From Sphaeroforma arctica JP610 (lineage: Eukaryota > Opisthokonta > Ichthyosporea > Ichthyophonida): DNA of 53,044 nucleotides. The translations under genes were made by a program, and so were the position numbers. Positions 10,969-23,177 of the stretch are shown one piece after another; position 1 is the first letter of the stretch, and each line of letters opens with the position of its first letter. The stretch covers positions 62,973-116,016 of the forward strand of contig NW_014040356.1 in NCBI RefSeq assembly GCF_001186125.1, written 5' to 3'. The notes beneath the pieces were generated by a model that saw only the letters and a list, made by a program, of their open reading frames with translations, did no database searches and was not told where the DNA came from.

Positions 10969-12245
10969 TTGCAACAGGAGATAACCGCAGAAGCACATCA
11001 ATCACTAGTAGTTGCCGCTGGTTTAATTCCATGTGAGAAAGTGGCCGAATGTTTACATAGAAATGATTTTTTAGATGGACACGTATGTATAGACACCGAC
11101 ACACCAGTTACAGCTTCAACACAGTTAGTAGAGGTTGCACACCCAGATATGGGGATACGCCAAAGATGGTGATATGCATATGGGTGATGTGCGCTACGCA
11201 TCACACACCGCATATGTATCAGGTATAAAGTGACATATATACGCCGACGCAAGTGAGAGATGACATATCAGATCATTAGCAATTACAAGCTCTCTTTGTT
11301 GGTCTAATGGTGTTAAAGATATGGAGGTGCTGCTGAGCCCTTATTGTGCACTAACTAAAGTGCGACTGCAAGAGCCATTAAGCGTCTTCATAAACACCGC
11401 CGGCACTAAGATTGATCTCATCAAGCGGCTCATCAGATAGGGTGCCAATGAACTTTATTCGGCCGCCGATATTCCATAGTTTACACGCTGAGATTTTCCA
11501 CGTTGCAGTAACGAGGAAAGTACAAACGCAAATAATTTATAATTTTGTAATATTGAGCCGCATAGTTCACTGAGCAACTTCTAGCTATTACGACCAACAG
11601 AAAATCAACACAGAACTATAGCAGCTGAAAGTGGATGGAATATCTGTCCAACACCAACTATCTACGCGATCCTTCATTGCGACTTGGCTCTAGGAATATG
11701 TCTGTTATCGAGCTCGGTAAGAAGCGCAACACAGAGACCCAGACTATGTATGTACACGCTTGCAATCCGCACATGCTCAGGGAAAGACCCTTCGGTACAG
11801 CGCATGACGCATACTGTTACAAGTTTGGCGATGATGCAGGACTATAACTACAGAGTACAACTTCCCGATGATAAAACTAACACTAGAACCAACAACACAC
11901 ACACAAACAGGGAGAGTATCAGCTCTAGTGCAGGAGGCAATGTAGTACCAGGCAGAAACTTTGTAGACTACAAAACTATAGGCAAAAAAGCGAGCTCTTA
12001 GAACTAGTGCACAGTTGTATATGTGTATGGAGCCAGCTAAACGTATAGGTACAAGCGATCTGCGCGATCTGTTATTCGAAGCACAGTACACATCAATGGA
12101 TGACGATAGTCATACAGCACTAGCAAGTCAACATGGTTGGATATCTGGAGTCGCCACTTCTGCCAGACTCTACAATTCACTATGGACTAAGAGTTGTAAA
12201 GGTCGACCTCTTCCTATACGATACCAAAACGTTTACGTTACATAA
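10969..12245 (+). pseudogene. Decayed coding-like stretches, function unknown
   Basis: Open stretches at 10969-11172 (67 codons), 11635-11847 (70), 11684-12001 (105) and 12015-12245 (76) overlap in different frames. The last reads MEPAKRIGTSDLRDLLFEAQ and ends near LPIRYQNVYVT. Nothing is recognisable to me. The stretch 11173-11634 between them has no usable ORF. Probably the remains of a mobile or virus-like element together with the neighbouring 9079-10220 region. Confidence 0.25.
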
Positions 12246-12397
12246 GAAAATACGTTCAAGCGTTAAATGCAAAATGTTAAACAAGTTTAGCTTCAGGTCT
12301 CGGTTGTGAGCTAAAAGATTAGGGGAATTTAGACTGAGACTATTGTCTTTATGCTCCGATCAATTCACTCACTACGTCGGTCTAGATTTGTTTACAT

Positions 12398-12544
12398 TTT
12401 AGTTAGTAAAATCAGAGACTATTCCATTTGACGCATATATTTCACGCCTCGAGACAATCCTCCAATCGAATCAACTAATGAAATATTTCGAAGCCTAACT
12501 CAAGAAAATCAAAAATAAAATCAAAACACTAAACTGGTGCAGTA
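12398..12544 (+). repeat. LTR-like repeat segment shared with 30833-30990
   Basis: About 150 bases align with 30833-30990 in the same orientation. The shared core contains TATTTCACGCCTCGA, CTCCAATC, AAGAAAA and the ending CTGGTGCAGT. Two separate copies show it is a dispersed repeat. The CTGGTGCA-type end would suit an LTR, but no partner or target duplication was seen. Confidence 0.5.
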
Positions 12545-12734
12545 TACATTTGCACCTAAACACCATCACTTATTATCTAGCTCCCTATTTCATTTAAGGC
12601 ATAAACGGACACATCTAGTTTGCTCGCTAGGAGGAGTCAGGATCATGTTGTCCTAAATATTGACAATTGTGATCTTGTCCTATTTCTCAGTTGATTGTTT
12701 ATCTTGCTCTGAGACTATATTGAATTATACTGAG

Positions 12735-13204
12735 AAACTATACTTAATTCAAATTCTGTCTGATATCCTCTGTTTTGGTACTCCCAGTATGTGGAGTTAT
12801 CAGAAGTGTCACATTCAGGTTTCAGATTTTGTCTAAAGACCCAATTTAGATATAATTCCAACTTTAGTGGAAAACAAATAAGCATTGAAAAACCACTAAT
12901 TGCCCACAGTAGAGTCCCTAGCTCTGATGTGGACTATCACATGTTCAGAATTTCAAACATCGAAGTTCTAAACTATACTTAAATCAAATTCTGTCTGATA
13001 TCCTCTGCTTTGGTACACCCAATATATGGAGTTATCAGAAGTGTCACATTCAGGTTTCAGATTGTGTCTAAAGACCCATTTTAAATATAATTTCAACTTT
13101 AGTGGAAAACAAACAAGTATTGCAAAACCACACATTGTCCACAGTAGAGTCCCTAGCTCTAATCTGCACTATCACATGTTCAGAATTTCAAATATAGAAG
13201 TTCT
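12735..13204 (+). repeat. 235-base tandem duplication
   Basis: Two head-to-tail copies with period 235 (AAACTATACTTAA at 12735 and again at 12970). Each contains GGAGTTATCAGAAGTGTCAC and AGAGTCCCTAGCTCT. The copies differ at a modest number of positions, so the duplication is not recent. The short ORFs inside (12791-12982, 13026-13226) simply mirror the repeat. Confidence 0.85.
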
Positions 13205-13357
13205 TGTTCCTGCTAAATCCGTTTAAACATAGTCCAGGATTAAAGGTATAAAGGTTTAAACGTTGATACGGTTATAATATACGTTAACATATGCTTCTAC
13301 TAGAAGGAACTCACTAGTTTTATATCATTTCGCAACTTTTGTCTCAAGACACTGGAG

Positions 13358-13474
13358 ATGAAGGATGTCTTCAATAGTGGCACATCGGACAACGCCTCCA
13401 ATGCAATATCTCCAATGAAGAAAACTACAGATTACGTACCTGGATGTATGGCACATAAACTAAACCTAGTTCTG
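13358..13474 (+). mobile_element. hAT transposase remnant
   Basis: A short open stretch reads SGTSDNASNAISPMKK and then GCMAHKLNLVLK. TSDNASN followed about 20 residues later by C-x-AH-x-LNLV is the conserved core of hAT-family transposases. Only about 40 residues survive, and the sequence is cut by the start of LINE copy 1 near 13489. No terminal inverted repeats or 8-base target repeats were identified. Confidence 0.6.
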
Positions 13475-13488
13475 AAGCCTAATATACA

Positions 13489-14990
13489 CCTATAAATGGT
13501 GAGCTTATCACGCCGATTCTTGCAGACGCCCCTTGAAACACATGTTACCTTCCCTAGAAGATGGCACCCATTCATGCCAAGCCTAAACTCTCCAGATACT
13601 TGGGGTTCCCACTCTTCCACATAATACCGGGGACCAACCTCGCCAGACATATGCAATCCCTGGTTGCAGCATTGTCCCTGGGTATTGCCTCTTTCCGCGC
13701 TTATGACTTCTATGGCTTCAGCTGGCGACACCCCCGCAGCCGGCTGGTGCTGCTCAAAACATTCATCCTATCTACGGCTACATATGGCCTGAGCATTATT
13801 GCCTGGGATCCGCCTATAGGGAAGGATGCGCTGGACCCCCTGTTCGAGCGCTAAAACTCGGCACTCATCCAAGCAGCAGCCATCATCACGGGCATTCAAT
13901 ATCCTCGGTTTCCCAAACATTAAACAAACTTACTCCACTTTTGTGGCCTGTTCCCCACGCGACCATTTGCGGATTACCTCGGAGGTTGCCTGTGACAACA
14001 ACTCGACTCAATGGCCAGCACAAATCCACTCACCCCTCTGACGCAACCCACCTGGGCCCACGACAAACCATCACTGTGCTTCCCGTACAATACCAATGCC
14101 CACCTGGAAACTGTATACAAAACCACAAGCAGGCGTACACCCGACCATGTAGCCCTCCCCCGACACTGTGACAACATTAAGATGAACTCAACGAAACGCT
14201 GGTCCAACACGGAGATCGCGGCAATGGCCCGGCGCTAATACTACTACCAACTGGTCATGGTCAAACCGCCAACCTCAAATCCGGACAAAGCCAGACACGA
14301 CTATTCAACCGCTGCTTCGAGCCTACACCAATCCGGCTCTGAATACGTACATGTTTGCATTGCTCGACTACCGCACCAACGGCTGTCTCTGCCCTGTCTG
14401 TCCTGTCTGCCCCAGTGGCCACAAATTTATCACCAGCCACTTTGCCTGCATTCAACAACTGATCCGACGCATCCTGGTACCCGAAGCTGCCTCCCACTGG
14501 TCTCGACCTCCTCCAGAAATTACAGGAGCGCCACGACTTCCACGGTATCTGGCCCTCCACGAACACCTTGGATCTTTTCTCCAGTATGCAGAACAACCCC
14601 TGTACCCACACCCGTCTCTGATACATCAACAGATGTTCCTCATACCCCGGCTAATCACGCTATTGGAATAAGAATTCCAACTTCGGTCCAAACCAAGTCA
14701 TTGCGCCTGTTGGTTCCGCCTATGATACTTTCGATCAAAGCCAATCAGCACACACTGAGTGCAACCAACCGAATTACGACGTATGACCTGGTCCTACTCG
14801 GCGTTTCGTACTCTGCACTAACCCATTCCACGGCACTACACGGTGCAAACCCGATTCGTACCACAAAGGTGGGTACGCTACTTTGTAGGTCAGCAAGCGA
14901 ATACGTGGCACACTCGATGATGTCAGGATTTTGGTAGCACCGGCCTTGAGAATTGACCCAGCGTATATCCTCACGCATCATTATGGACAA
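13489..14990 (+). mobile_element. LINE copy 1 (5'-truncated, decayed)
   Basis: Starts at INGELITP, which corresponds to 21497 of copy 2, and runs in parallel with copy 2 for about 1.5 kb. It shows the RT thumb region (KYLGFPL-like SRYLGFPL, SLVAALSLGIASFRAY, TFILSTATYGLSIIAWDPP) and the downstream region with PHLETVYKTT-like and GTLLCRSASEY sequences. It carries several stop codons and frame changes, so it is dead. The last about 190 bases of the LINE are missing, and the sequence passes into the GGACCGGACC repeat and fossil C. The match ends near 14990. Confidence 0.8.
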
Positions 14991-15009
14991 AGTACATTAG
15001 ATGGAGATT

Positions 15010-15115
15010 TAGGACCGGATCAGAGGACCGAATCAACAAGAGGAATTTAGGACCGGACCAAGAGGACCGGACCTGAGAGGATTTAATTGAGGACCGGACC
15101 AGAGGACCGGACCGA
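15010..15115 (+). repeat. AGGACCGGACC tandem repeats
   Basis: Repeats of AGGACCGGA(C/T)C spaced by short A/G-rich linkers, at least six copies. They lie between the end of LINE copy 1 and the gag region of gypsy C, so they may be part of the C leader or LTR. The function is not evident. Confidence 0.7.
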
Positions 15116-15462
15116 ATAGAAGAATATATAATTTAGTGATAGATAAAGATGACTCATCGGACGTCATTAATATTTAGTAACTAGGAGACAATAATCTTAG
15201 ATACGGAGATATTCACAATCTGCCGTTGTTAGAGAAAATCTCGTCCCACATAGGAACGTGATTAACAAATACAGCAGACGCGCCGTTCACAGCGGCACAT
15301 CTGACTGAGTTCACCTATTTCAGACTTAACACTCTTTACTAAGCGCTACTCGGTTTTGACTACATTTTTTAGTGACCGAACTACTGTACTTATTATACTG
15401 CGTTCTTTAAAGGCTAAATCAACTAAGAAGCAACTTAGTTTAAATTTCTTTTTTTTAGCACA

Positions 15463-17741
15463 ATGACGGGACCCAATACTACACAGTTACCCAAGGTGGG
15501 TAAGCAAGCTTGTGACCGGCTGCTGAAACGGTTGCTTGCAGCTCTTCACCGTTCGCCCTTAATATGCGCTAAGGTAGAGACAGCAGTTGCTAAGAAACCC
15601 GCGCTCGAAGACGAAAAGAAGTAGAAAAACACGCTTCACTGACCCGTTTGATCTCGGAAGCCCAACACTCGATTTCTCTCTTGGGGGAAGCTTCGATAAG
15701 CGCCGGAGTGGATTTCTGATCAAGAGGGACACTTGACCACGATGAGACATGTGCAGGAGGCCACGGAAGTTATTAAACTCATTTGTGAGTAACTTAGCCA
15801 ACTTCGTGAACTTTCGATTGCGGATATTGATACGTATACGCCTCAGGACTCGGTCCAGACAACATCAGATGCCATTTTTTTTGCCGGATGCTATTTTTTT
15901 TTGCCCCAGGACTCGGTCCAGGCGCAGAAATCGGTCCAGACAATATCGGATGCTGATTTTTCGCCTAAGATCTCGGGCCAGACACCATCGGATGCTGTTT
16001 CTTCTGAGCCTCAGGTCGCACCGACATGGATAACTCCAACTGGCCAGCTACCTAACAACGTAGTTGACAATATGAAGCAAATCAGCCCGGTGAAACGTAA
16101 AACGCACGAAGCCTGTACCTCATGTGATTTTTTACAATAATATCCACATTACTCGTAGAGAGCGGATGTTGAAGAACGCTCAAAATCGAGCACAAACAAT
16201 TCCGACCCCTGAAGAGATAACGGCTGACTTTTGTGATTCGAATCGAAATCAGGAATCGACAACTATGGTGAAATCGCTTGGTAGATTTTTATTTTTGGAA
16301 CCAGCGGATTTTCACTTGGACATGGACACTCCGTGGAATCTATCGTCGCGGCAACAGATGAACCAGGGTCAAGTGGCAGCAAACTTATTTCGTGATAAGT
16401 TGCAACGTCATCGTCGCCCACGATCGCCAGAAGAGTTACAGGAGAACTGTCAGGATACTGCGAATGTACCTATTGATACGATTTCATATCGCAAATACTT
16501 TCCCGTTCATCACGACCGCTACTTAGAAGACCCACAGAAGGTGAAACGCTAGAAACGTTCCGAACCTGCGGAGCCTAGCGACATCAGCCAAGATGAAGAT
16601 GCAAGTTTTTCAACTGACTCATGGAATGATGCAGGGTTTAATTCGAGCTTCGAATGAGACTCTGAAAACGTACTCAGCAACGGTCGACAAACGAATACCG
16701 AACGAATGGCCGCCTCATCTACAGGGCTACTATAATTTGGATAACCCGCAGAAGATAAAGTTGCATCTTAGACTGGCATAAGAATGCACAATTCCATAAG
16801 CTAGAACCGGTTCATATGCAAATGGGTTTAAACCGAGCTCTACAGCAAGAAGGGGCTTCCAAGGCGCTATTGGATTTTATTGTAGAGAATGAACAAAAAT
16901 TGCAGTCGATGACTTTTGAAGATGGCACTGCTTTTATTGTACGCACGCAAGAGCAAGACCTGGAGGATAATGCATACCGGCAGGTGTTAGCGTGCATGAA
17001 GCTGAAGCCATCGGTCCCGCTTGGTACTCAGATTCATGATTTTGAACGCAAGGTTGAATTCATGGAAATGTGACAGTATGAGAACCCACTACAGGTATAC
17101 CGCAACCATGGTGTACTTGATCTGGTACGTCAAGCTGCAGGTGGGCATACTATCGTGTTACTCTTCGAATGCATCCACATTGACGGGACTACTCATCTGA
17201 GAAAATGCGTGATGTATTCCGTGTGAACATTGACAACCCAGAAGAAAATCGTCAGGACAAGCCCTCGCGACCACAACGGATTCCGGGGAACTCGCGATCA
17301 CATTCGTATTTACGTACGGATGCGAATACACGCGCTAACCCGCATGCATCACCTACATCGAATCCTCGGATTCGCTGTCGCTCGTGTGAGCAGAACGTTC
17401 CGCCGGGACCAGGACATACAAGTCGATGTCCTAACCTACAACGACTACTGGTCCAGACCAACACAGGTAGCCATGCACAACATGGTTGGGCTACAGTTCA
17501 ACGTACATCGGCCATGAACACATCGACACACGGGACACACGGTTCGGGTACTAACTTCCGACCTCGTGTTGACTTAGTGGACGGTGATATCGTGCCTGAT
17601 CAACCGCCAAATGGGACGGGGGAGACTGAAGTGATGCATATTCATGACTTGGTCGACGAGTCGTATGTACAGAGTGACGATGAGTTGATGGAAGAAAAGC
17701 AGACACCCGAAGGTTGGGAAGTTGGAACAGATTCGGACTGA
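15463..17741 (+). pseudogene. gag region of fossil C
   Basis: Begins near an ATG at 15463 and consists of several open segments. The best are 16124-16552, 16816-17073 and 17205-17741. The last contains a Cys/His cluster (CRSCEQNVPPGPGHTSRCP), which looks like a zinc knuckle of nucleocapsid type, followed by an acidic tail. Gag assembles the particle and binds RNA. Elements A and B have no gag in the window. Fossil. Confidence 0.65.
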
Positions 17742-17819
17742 AAGACTGGAGTGCCTGATGTGAACATGTGCATGTCCTTTGGTCGTACGGCAACATGAAT
17801 ATTTGCAGTAAAAGATAAA

Positions 17820-17990
17820 TTGTTTCCTACTGACAACCGTGTATATGTTACTTTACAGGTGAACGGACATGACATGCGCACCCTTATCGACACGGGAGCC
17901 AATCGTTCAGTCATCACTCAGTCATCACTCAGGCATCCGCAGCTAAGGCACAGCTATCTATTACACACCGGCTAAGGATAGTTACATATA
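17820..17990 (+). pseudogene. Aspartic protease segment of fossil C
   Basis: A short segment has VTLQVNGHDMRTLIDTGANR, with the D-T-G-A active-site signature of retropepsins preceded by two hydrophobic beta strands. It sits between gag and RT, as expected. Confidence 0.75.
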
Positions 17991-19032
17991 TTTGGTGGAT
18001 AAAGCCTTCCGGATTCTATGGTTGGGTAAAACACAAGCAACAAAGGTTAAGTACGGGTCAGCTACTAATGAGGGTTGCACGTTTGAACATATAAATCTAC
18101 CGGATAACATTGATATAATACTGGGTATGGATATTATGGGAGAGCTGGGATTAGGTTTAACCGGCTTAGTATCTTCATTCTCGGAGATTAATCGCAATGT
18201 TATGGATGAACTACTGGAACCGATCAATCTTCGAATAGCCCCAGACATGTCCGAGCCAGATGACATACGGCAACGTTTACGCCAATATCTGGATGCCAAT
18301 GATACAGTGCTGGATGCGGCTCGCTGTACACTACCAGGTAGTGAAGTGTCCCTCCCTATGCCTCGAGATAAACTGCTGGGCTTACGTCGGCAGACATGAA
18401 ACCTAGTATCTGACAAGTACAACCCACATGTAACGAAGCAAGTGCACAAATGGGAAAACGAATTGATCACCAATCGTCGAACATCTGTGTCGATTGTTAA
18501 CCTCTCATTGTTGGTGGTACCATCCTTCACACCGTCGGGAGAACTTATCAAAGTGCGGGTATGCTTGGACCTCCGGCAGATTAACGCTCTTATTCCGGGC
18601 GATCAATTTACGCTTCTGAAGGTTAACGAGATCATCAGCAACTTGAAGGGCAAGCGCTAATATACCACGTTAGATTAACCGGCCGCATACCATCGTTTAC
18701 CGGTGCACGTAGATTGGCAGCATATGTTTTCGTTGACATAGAATAGTCAGCAATACCTATTTACGTCGGCTCCCTTTGGGTTGACAACACTCACGTCACA
18801 ATTTCAACGGACAATCAGTAATTTGATGGCGGGACTGTATATGCAGTGCTACGTCGATGATCTGCTTCTGAAGGTTAACGAGATCATCAGCAACTTGAAG
18901 GGCAAGCGCTAATATACCACGTTAGATTAACCGGCCGCATACCATCGTTTACCGGTGCACGTAGATTGGCAGCATATGTTTTCGTTGACATAGAATAGTC
19001 AGCAATACCTATTTACGTCGGCTCCCTTTGGG

Positions 19033-20484
19033 TTGACAACACTCACGTCACAATTTCAACGGACAATCAGTAATTTGATGGCGGGACTGTATATGCAGTG
19101 CTACGTCGATGATCTGATAATTGCGTCGGACGACTACGAGGAACACATCGCTACGGTTCAAGAGGTCATTCGACGCCTGACAGATAACTATTTCAAACTT
19201 AATCAGAAGAAATGTTACTTTACTGTGCGAGAGGTGATGGCCCTGGGAAGAAAGATATTTGCTAAAGACATTGACGTGGATCATGAGAAACAGCAACGAT
19301 TAATTGACTGGCCAATTCCACGGTGTCAAAGGGATATTGCGTCTGCGTTAGGATTGGCAAACTTCCTACACGAGCATTTACCTAAGTTTGCACATAAGGT
19401 GGCTCCACTACGAATGTTTTCTAAGCTTAAGCCAAAGGAGCCCATTGGGGATCGTTGGAAACCAGAACATCAATTGGCATGGGATCAGATGAAGGAGGCT
19501 ATCGTGTCGACAGTCCGGTTGAACTTTCCTGTTGATGGTATACCACTAAGCGATTATGGTATTGGTGGAGCATTGTTTCAACTGATTGACGGACGCAAAC
19601 ATTACCTGATGTTCTTCTCAAAGACTCTCAACAAGGCACAACAGACATATGCAACCCCGATGAAAGAGATATTAGCACTTACCTACGCTCTGGTTCACTT
19701 TCATGACCATCTCATTGGGCAGCGGTTCACTGTGCACACAGATCATAAGTCTCTCATATACATGGACACTCAGCTGAAATTGAATGGTATGTTACAGCAG
19801 GGGCACCACATTATTACACAGTTCAATTCTACCAATACTCGTGTACATGGAGAACTGAACATGTTACCCGACATGTGGAGTCGAGTTCATGAGGGCACGG
19901 CGGATATCAACTACCCCGCGGTGTTCTATACGTCATGTTGGAAGTTGGATTTCTTTGACAAGGTCCAGAAACATTTTGGGCCTAACAACGTCGACGCCTT
20001 TGCATCAANNNNNNNNNNNNNNNNNNNNGAATACAATACATGGATGAATCCACCATGGCGCCTTATACATAAGGTATTGCGTAAGGTGTTGGATGACACG
20101 GCGTCCGCGACAATATGCTTACCGTTGAACACACGTGCACCGTGGTTCCCGCTACTTCTGTTGATGATTCAAGCAGACCCGTTAGTTATCCCGCGCACAG
20201 CTCACACATTCTTAAAGCACGGCTCACAGGCTTGTGGTAAGTACCCATGGGAGCACACCATCATGGTACGTATTGGCCCTTCATCTGGATACAAAGTTAA
20301 TCCATCGTTCTGGTGTGACCTAAGTATGGCGATACCTGTATGTGAAGATGCCAGTACACGTTATCAAGAAGATTGGGCGCAGCCAATGAGGACTATACGG
20401 ACGCGACAGATCGCCGCACAAGTTCCGGAAATATGTGCGGGTGCTACAGTGATGAATCATCAGCTAACCGTCGTGTACAGTTGA
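19033..20484 (+). pseudogene. RT C-terminus, RNase H and NPPW module of fossil C
   Basis: A long open segment, with the run of N read through. It shows the RT catalytic strand (CYVDDLIIASDDYEEHI), RT-RNase H connection (RLIDWPIPRCQRDIASALG, LANFLHEHLPKFAHKVAPLR), RNase H (YGIGGALFQLIDGRKHYLMF, MKEILALTYALVHFHDHLIG, TDHKSLIYMDTQLKLN), then VDAFAS, the gap, WMNPPWRLIHKVLRKVL and TICLPLNTRAPWFPLLL. Close to fossil B in sequence. Fossil. Confidence 0.85.
20009..20028. other. Assembly gap (20 N)
   Basis: Twenty undetermined bases inside gypsy fossil C. The true length is unknown. Element B has intervening sequence here that is longer than 20 bases, so the gap probably hides some tens of bases. 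Confidence 0.95.
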
Positions 20485-21049
20485 CATGGCAATTTCATGA
20501 ACAAGGACATCTGGCGCCGGCAGTGACGGTCCCACAGATGCGAGATGACGGGCATAATTGGGACCAAATGCTTCCAATTACGGAAGAGGTCCGTAAATTA
20601 TGTCGTACAGGCTTGGGTAACGATACGATGAAGAAGGGATTTCATCCTTGAATGAATATCACCGCTCGGTACCCATGAGATCACATACAAGTGGATCTCA
20701 TTCCTATGGTAGTCACATCCACTAAAGGAAACAAATTTATTCAACATGTGCTTGATGTGGCGTCGGGATACTCGATTCTGCGGACGATACCTGCGAAGGG
20801 TGTCAGTGTTTGGTGAGCATGGATTTTCTCGTAAGGTACAGAGTGACGAGGGCACCGAATTTGTGAACAATATCGTGAAATCTATCCATACCGCCCTCAG
20901 ACATTGGGTGCGACAGAACGCCGACATAAAGAAATTCACAAATGTGTGCGCGCACTGTGTGTTTATTGTCCGAAGTTGTGGGATGACATTTACCGTTCAC
21001 TATGCTATATCAAAACCTCAGAATATCACGGCGTCACAAGTCCGCACGT

Positions 21050-21382
21050 TTAGCGTGTATTTGATCGCCGACATGTTCCGTTTGCAAACATGACTAGCGT
21101 GACAGCTAAGGAATCCATGTAGATAATAAAGAGCTGGGGGCCGACGATTGAGCCTTGTAGGATGCCATTCGTTCTATGGAATAGAGACGAGAGCGTGCCG
21201 CGGTATGTCACTCGGGTAGGGACCCTCCCAAACAGCGCGAGGAGGCAGTTGATCCAGTTTTCGGGCATTCCAGCGTGACGCAGAAGTACCCATAGGCGTG
21301 GGAGAGCGACCTTGTCGTATGCCTTGGTTATGTCCAGACAGACGTCGTTCCACTCCTCTTCTGACTGTGTCTCAGATTCCAT
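21050..21382 (-). pseudogene. LINE reverse transcriptase fragment (inverted part of copy 2)
   Basis: Minus-strand open segment of up to 110 codons. WNDVCLDITKAYDKVALPRL, then LRHAGMPENWINCLLALFGR, RVTYRGTLSS and NGILQGSIVGPQLFIIYMD are RT domain motifs A and B of non-LTR retrotransposons. The last about 20 residues on its C-terminal side read into the flanking gypsy sequence. It is missing both the fingers and the catalytic YxDD, so it is inactive. Confidence 0.85.
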
Positions 21383-23177
21383 CTCCAGCCCTTCTTAGAT
21401 GACATTGACGCGTGGGGACGCAAATCAGGCCTCGAACAGGGTGTCATTAAACCCCGAGTACGATCTACCAACTTGCGACACGCGGCGCCAACCCTCCGTA
21501 TAAATGGTGAGCTTATCACGCCGACGCTTGCAGACGCACATTGGAACACACGTTACCTCCCCCTGAAGATGGCGCCCAGACATGCCAAACCGAAACACTC
21601 CAAATATCTGGGGTTCCCACTCTCTCACGGAGTACCAGGAATCAACCTCGCCAGACATATGGAATCTCTGGTTGCAGCATTGTCACTGGGTATCGCCTCT
21701 TTTCGCGCTTATGGCTTCCATGGCTTCAGCTGGCGATACCCCGCAACCGACTGGTGATGTTCGAAACATTCATCCTATCCACGGCTACATGTGGGGTGAA
21801 CATTATTGCCTGGGCTCCGCCTATATGGAAAGATGCGTTGGACCCCCTGTTCGAGCGCTTTAACTCAGCACTCATCCAAGCAGCAGCCATCATCACGGGC
21901 ACTAAATACCCTCGGTTTCCCAAACATCAAACAAACTTACTTCACTTTTGCGGCCTGCTCCCCGCGCGACCATTTGCAGACTACTTCGGAGGTTGCCTGG
22001 GAATACAACTCGACTCAATGGTCAGCACCAATCCACTTACTCCTCTGACGCAGCCCGTCTGAGCACACGACAAACCATCACTGCGCTTCCCGTACAGTAT
22101 CTATGCTCACCTGAAAACTGTATACAAAACCACGGGCGGGCGTACACCCGACCATGTAGCCCTCCGCCAACGCTGTGACGACATCAGGAAGAACTCAACA
22201 AAACGTTGGTTCAACAAAGAGATCGCGGCAATGGCCCGGCGCCAATACTACTACCAACTGATTATGGGTAAACCGCCAACCTCAAACTAAGACACAGCCA
22301 GACACGACAGCTTCAATCGCTGTTTTGAGTCTGCACCCATCCGGCTCTGTGCTATGATTGTAACGAATACGTACATGTTCACATTGCTCAACTACCGCAC
22401 CGACGGTTGTCTCTGCCCTGTCTGCCCCGGTAGCCACAAATTCACTACCAGCCACTTTATCTGTATCCAACAACTGATTCGACGCATCCTGGTAGGCCTG
22501 AAACTGCCGCCCATTGGCCTAGACCTCCTTCAGAAATTACAGGAGTGCCACGACTACCACGGTATCTGGACCCTCCACGAACACCTTGGATCTTTTCTCC
22601 AGCATGTTAAAGAACCACCGTACCCTCACCCGTCCCTGACACATCTACAGATGTTCCCCATACCCCGGCTAATCACGCTGTTGAAGTACTACTTCCAAAT
22701 TTCGGTTCAAACCAAATCATCGCGCTTGTTGGTTCCGCCTGTGATACTTCTGATCCAGGCCAGCCAACACATACCGAATTCATCCGTGGTCTGGTGCGGC
22801 ATTGGCTTACCCCCATCCTCGCTCCTCGACTGGATTATGACGGATAACCTGGTCCTTCTCGGTATTTCGTACTCTGCACTAACCCATTCCGCCGCACTAC
22901 ACGGCGCAGACCCGATCCGTACCACAGAGGTGGGTACTCTACTTAGTAGGTCAGCAAGCGAATATATGGAACATTCGATTCTAACAGTGTTTTGTCAGCA
23001 CCGGCTCGAATTGACTCAGCGCATATCTTCTATTGTCGACTCACTTGGCCCAAGCTTCAAACGGGAATTTACTGACCATTTCTTCCCATCAATCTTTCCT
23101 GAACCACTACAGCGACTATGAAAGCCATACCATATGTTCATACATTGTAACATACATACTTGTCATTTTTGAAATAA
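21108..23177 (+). mobile_element. LINE copy 2 with 5' inversion, nested in gypsy fossil C
   Basis: Inserted between two integrase parts of fossil C. The 5' portion (21108-about 21390) is inverted: on the minus strand it encodes LINE reverse transcriptase with LDITKAYDKVALPRLW (motif A) and NGILQGSIVGPQLFIIYMDSL (motif B). The rest is plus-strand: WGRKSGLEQGV, LGFPL thumb region, then a C-terminal region with a Cys/His cluster (CLCPVCPGSHKFTTSHFIC) and a long open stretch to the stop at 23119-23121. It ends in TTTTTGAAATAAA. The YxDD motif C is absent, having been lost at the inversion joint. Inversion plus loss at the joint is the known twin-priming outcome of LINE integration. Confidence 0.85.
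22354..23121 (+). pseudogene. LINE copy 2 C-terminal ORF part
   Basis: A 255-codon open stretch, the best preserved part of the LINE protein. A CxCxxC...H...C cluster (residues about 17-37, CLCPVCPGSHKFTTSHFIC) resembles the C-terminal zinc finger found in many LINE ORF2 proteins. Downstream come RLLVPPVILLIQASQHIP and GADPIRTTEVGTLLSRSASE, which I do not recognise as any standard LINE domain but which recur in LINE copies 1 and 3. A diverged relative of the first part occurs at 30994-31190. It ends with LQRL at 23121, about 55 bases before the LINE 3' end. Confidence 0.7.

Noticed and set aside
9079-12245. Possible Polinton or virus capsid genes
   Set aside because: No capsid, protein-primed polymerase, ATPase or protease motif could be recognised in any frame, so I left it as unknown.
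14257-14937. 226-codon plus-strand ORF
   Set aside because: Out of frame with the LINE protein for most of its length; it is a frame-changed part of LINE copy 1 that only rejoins the true frame near its end.
17982-18551. 189-codon minus-strand ORF
   Set aside because: Antisense shadow of the protease-RT linker of gypsy fossil C, which is the recognisable frame.
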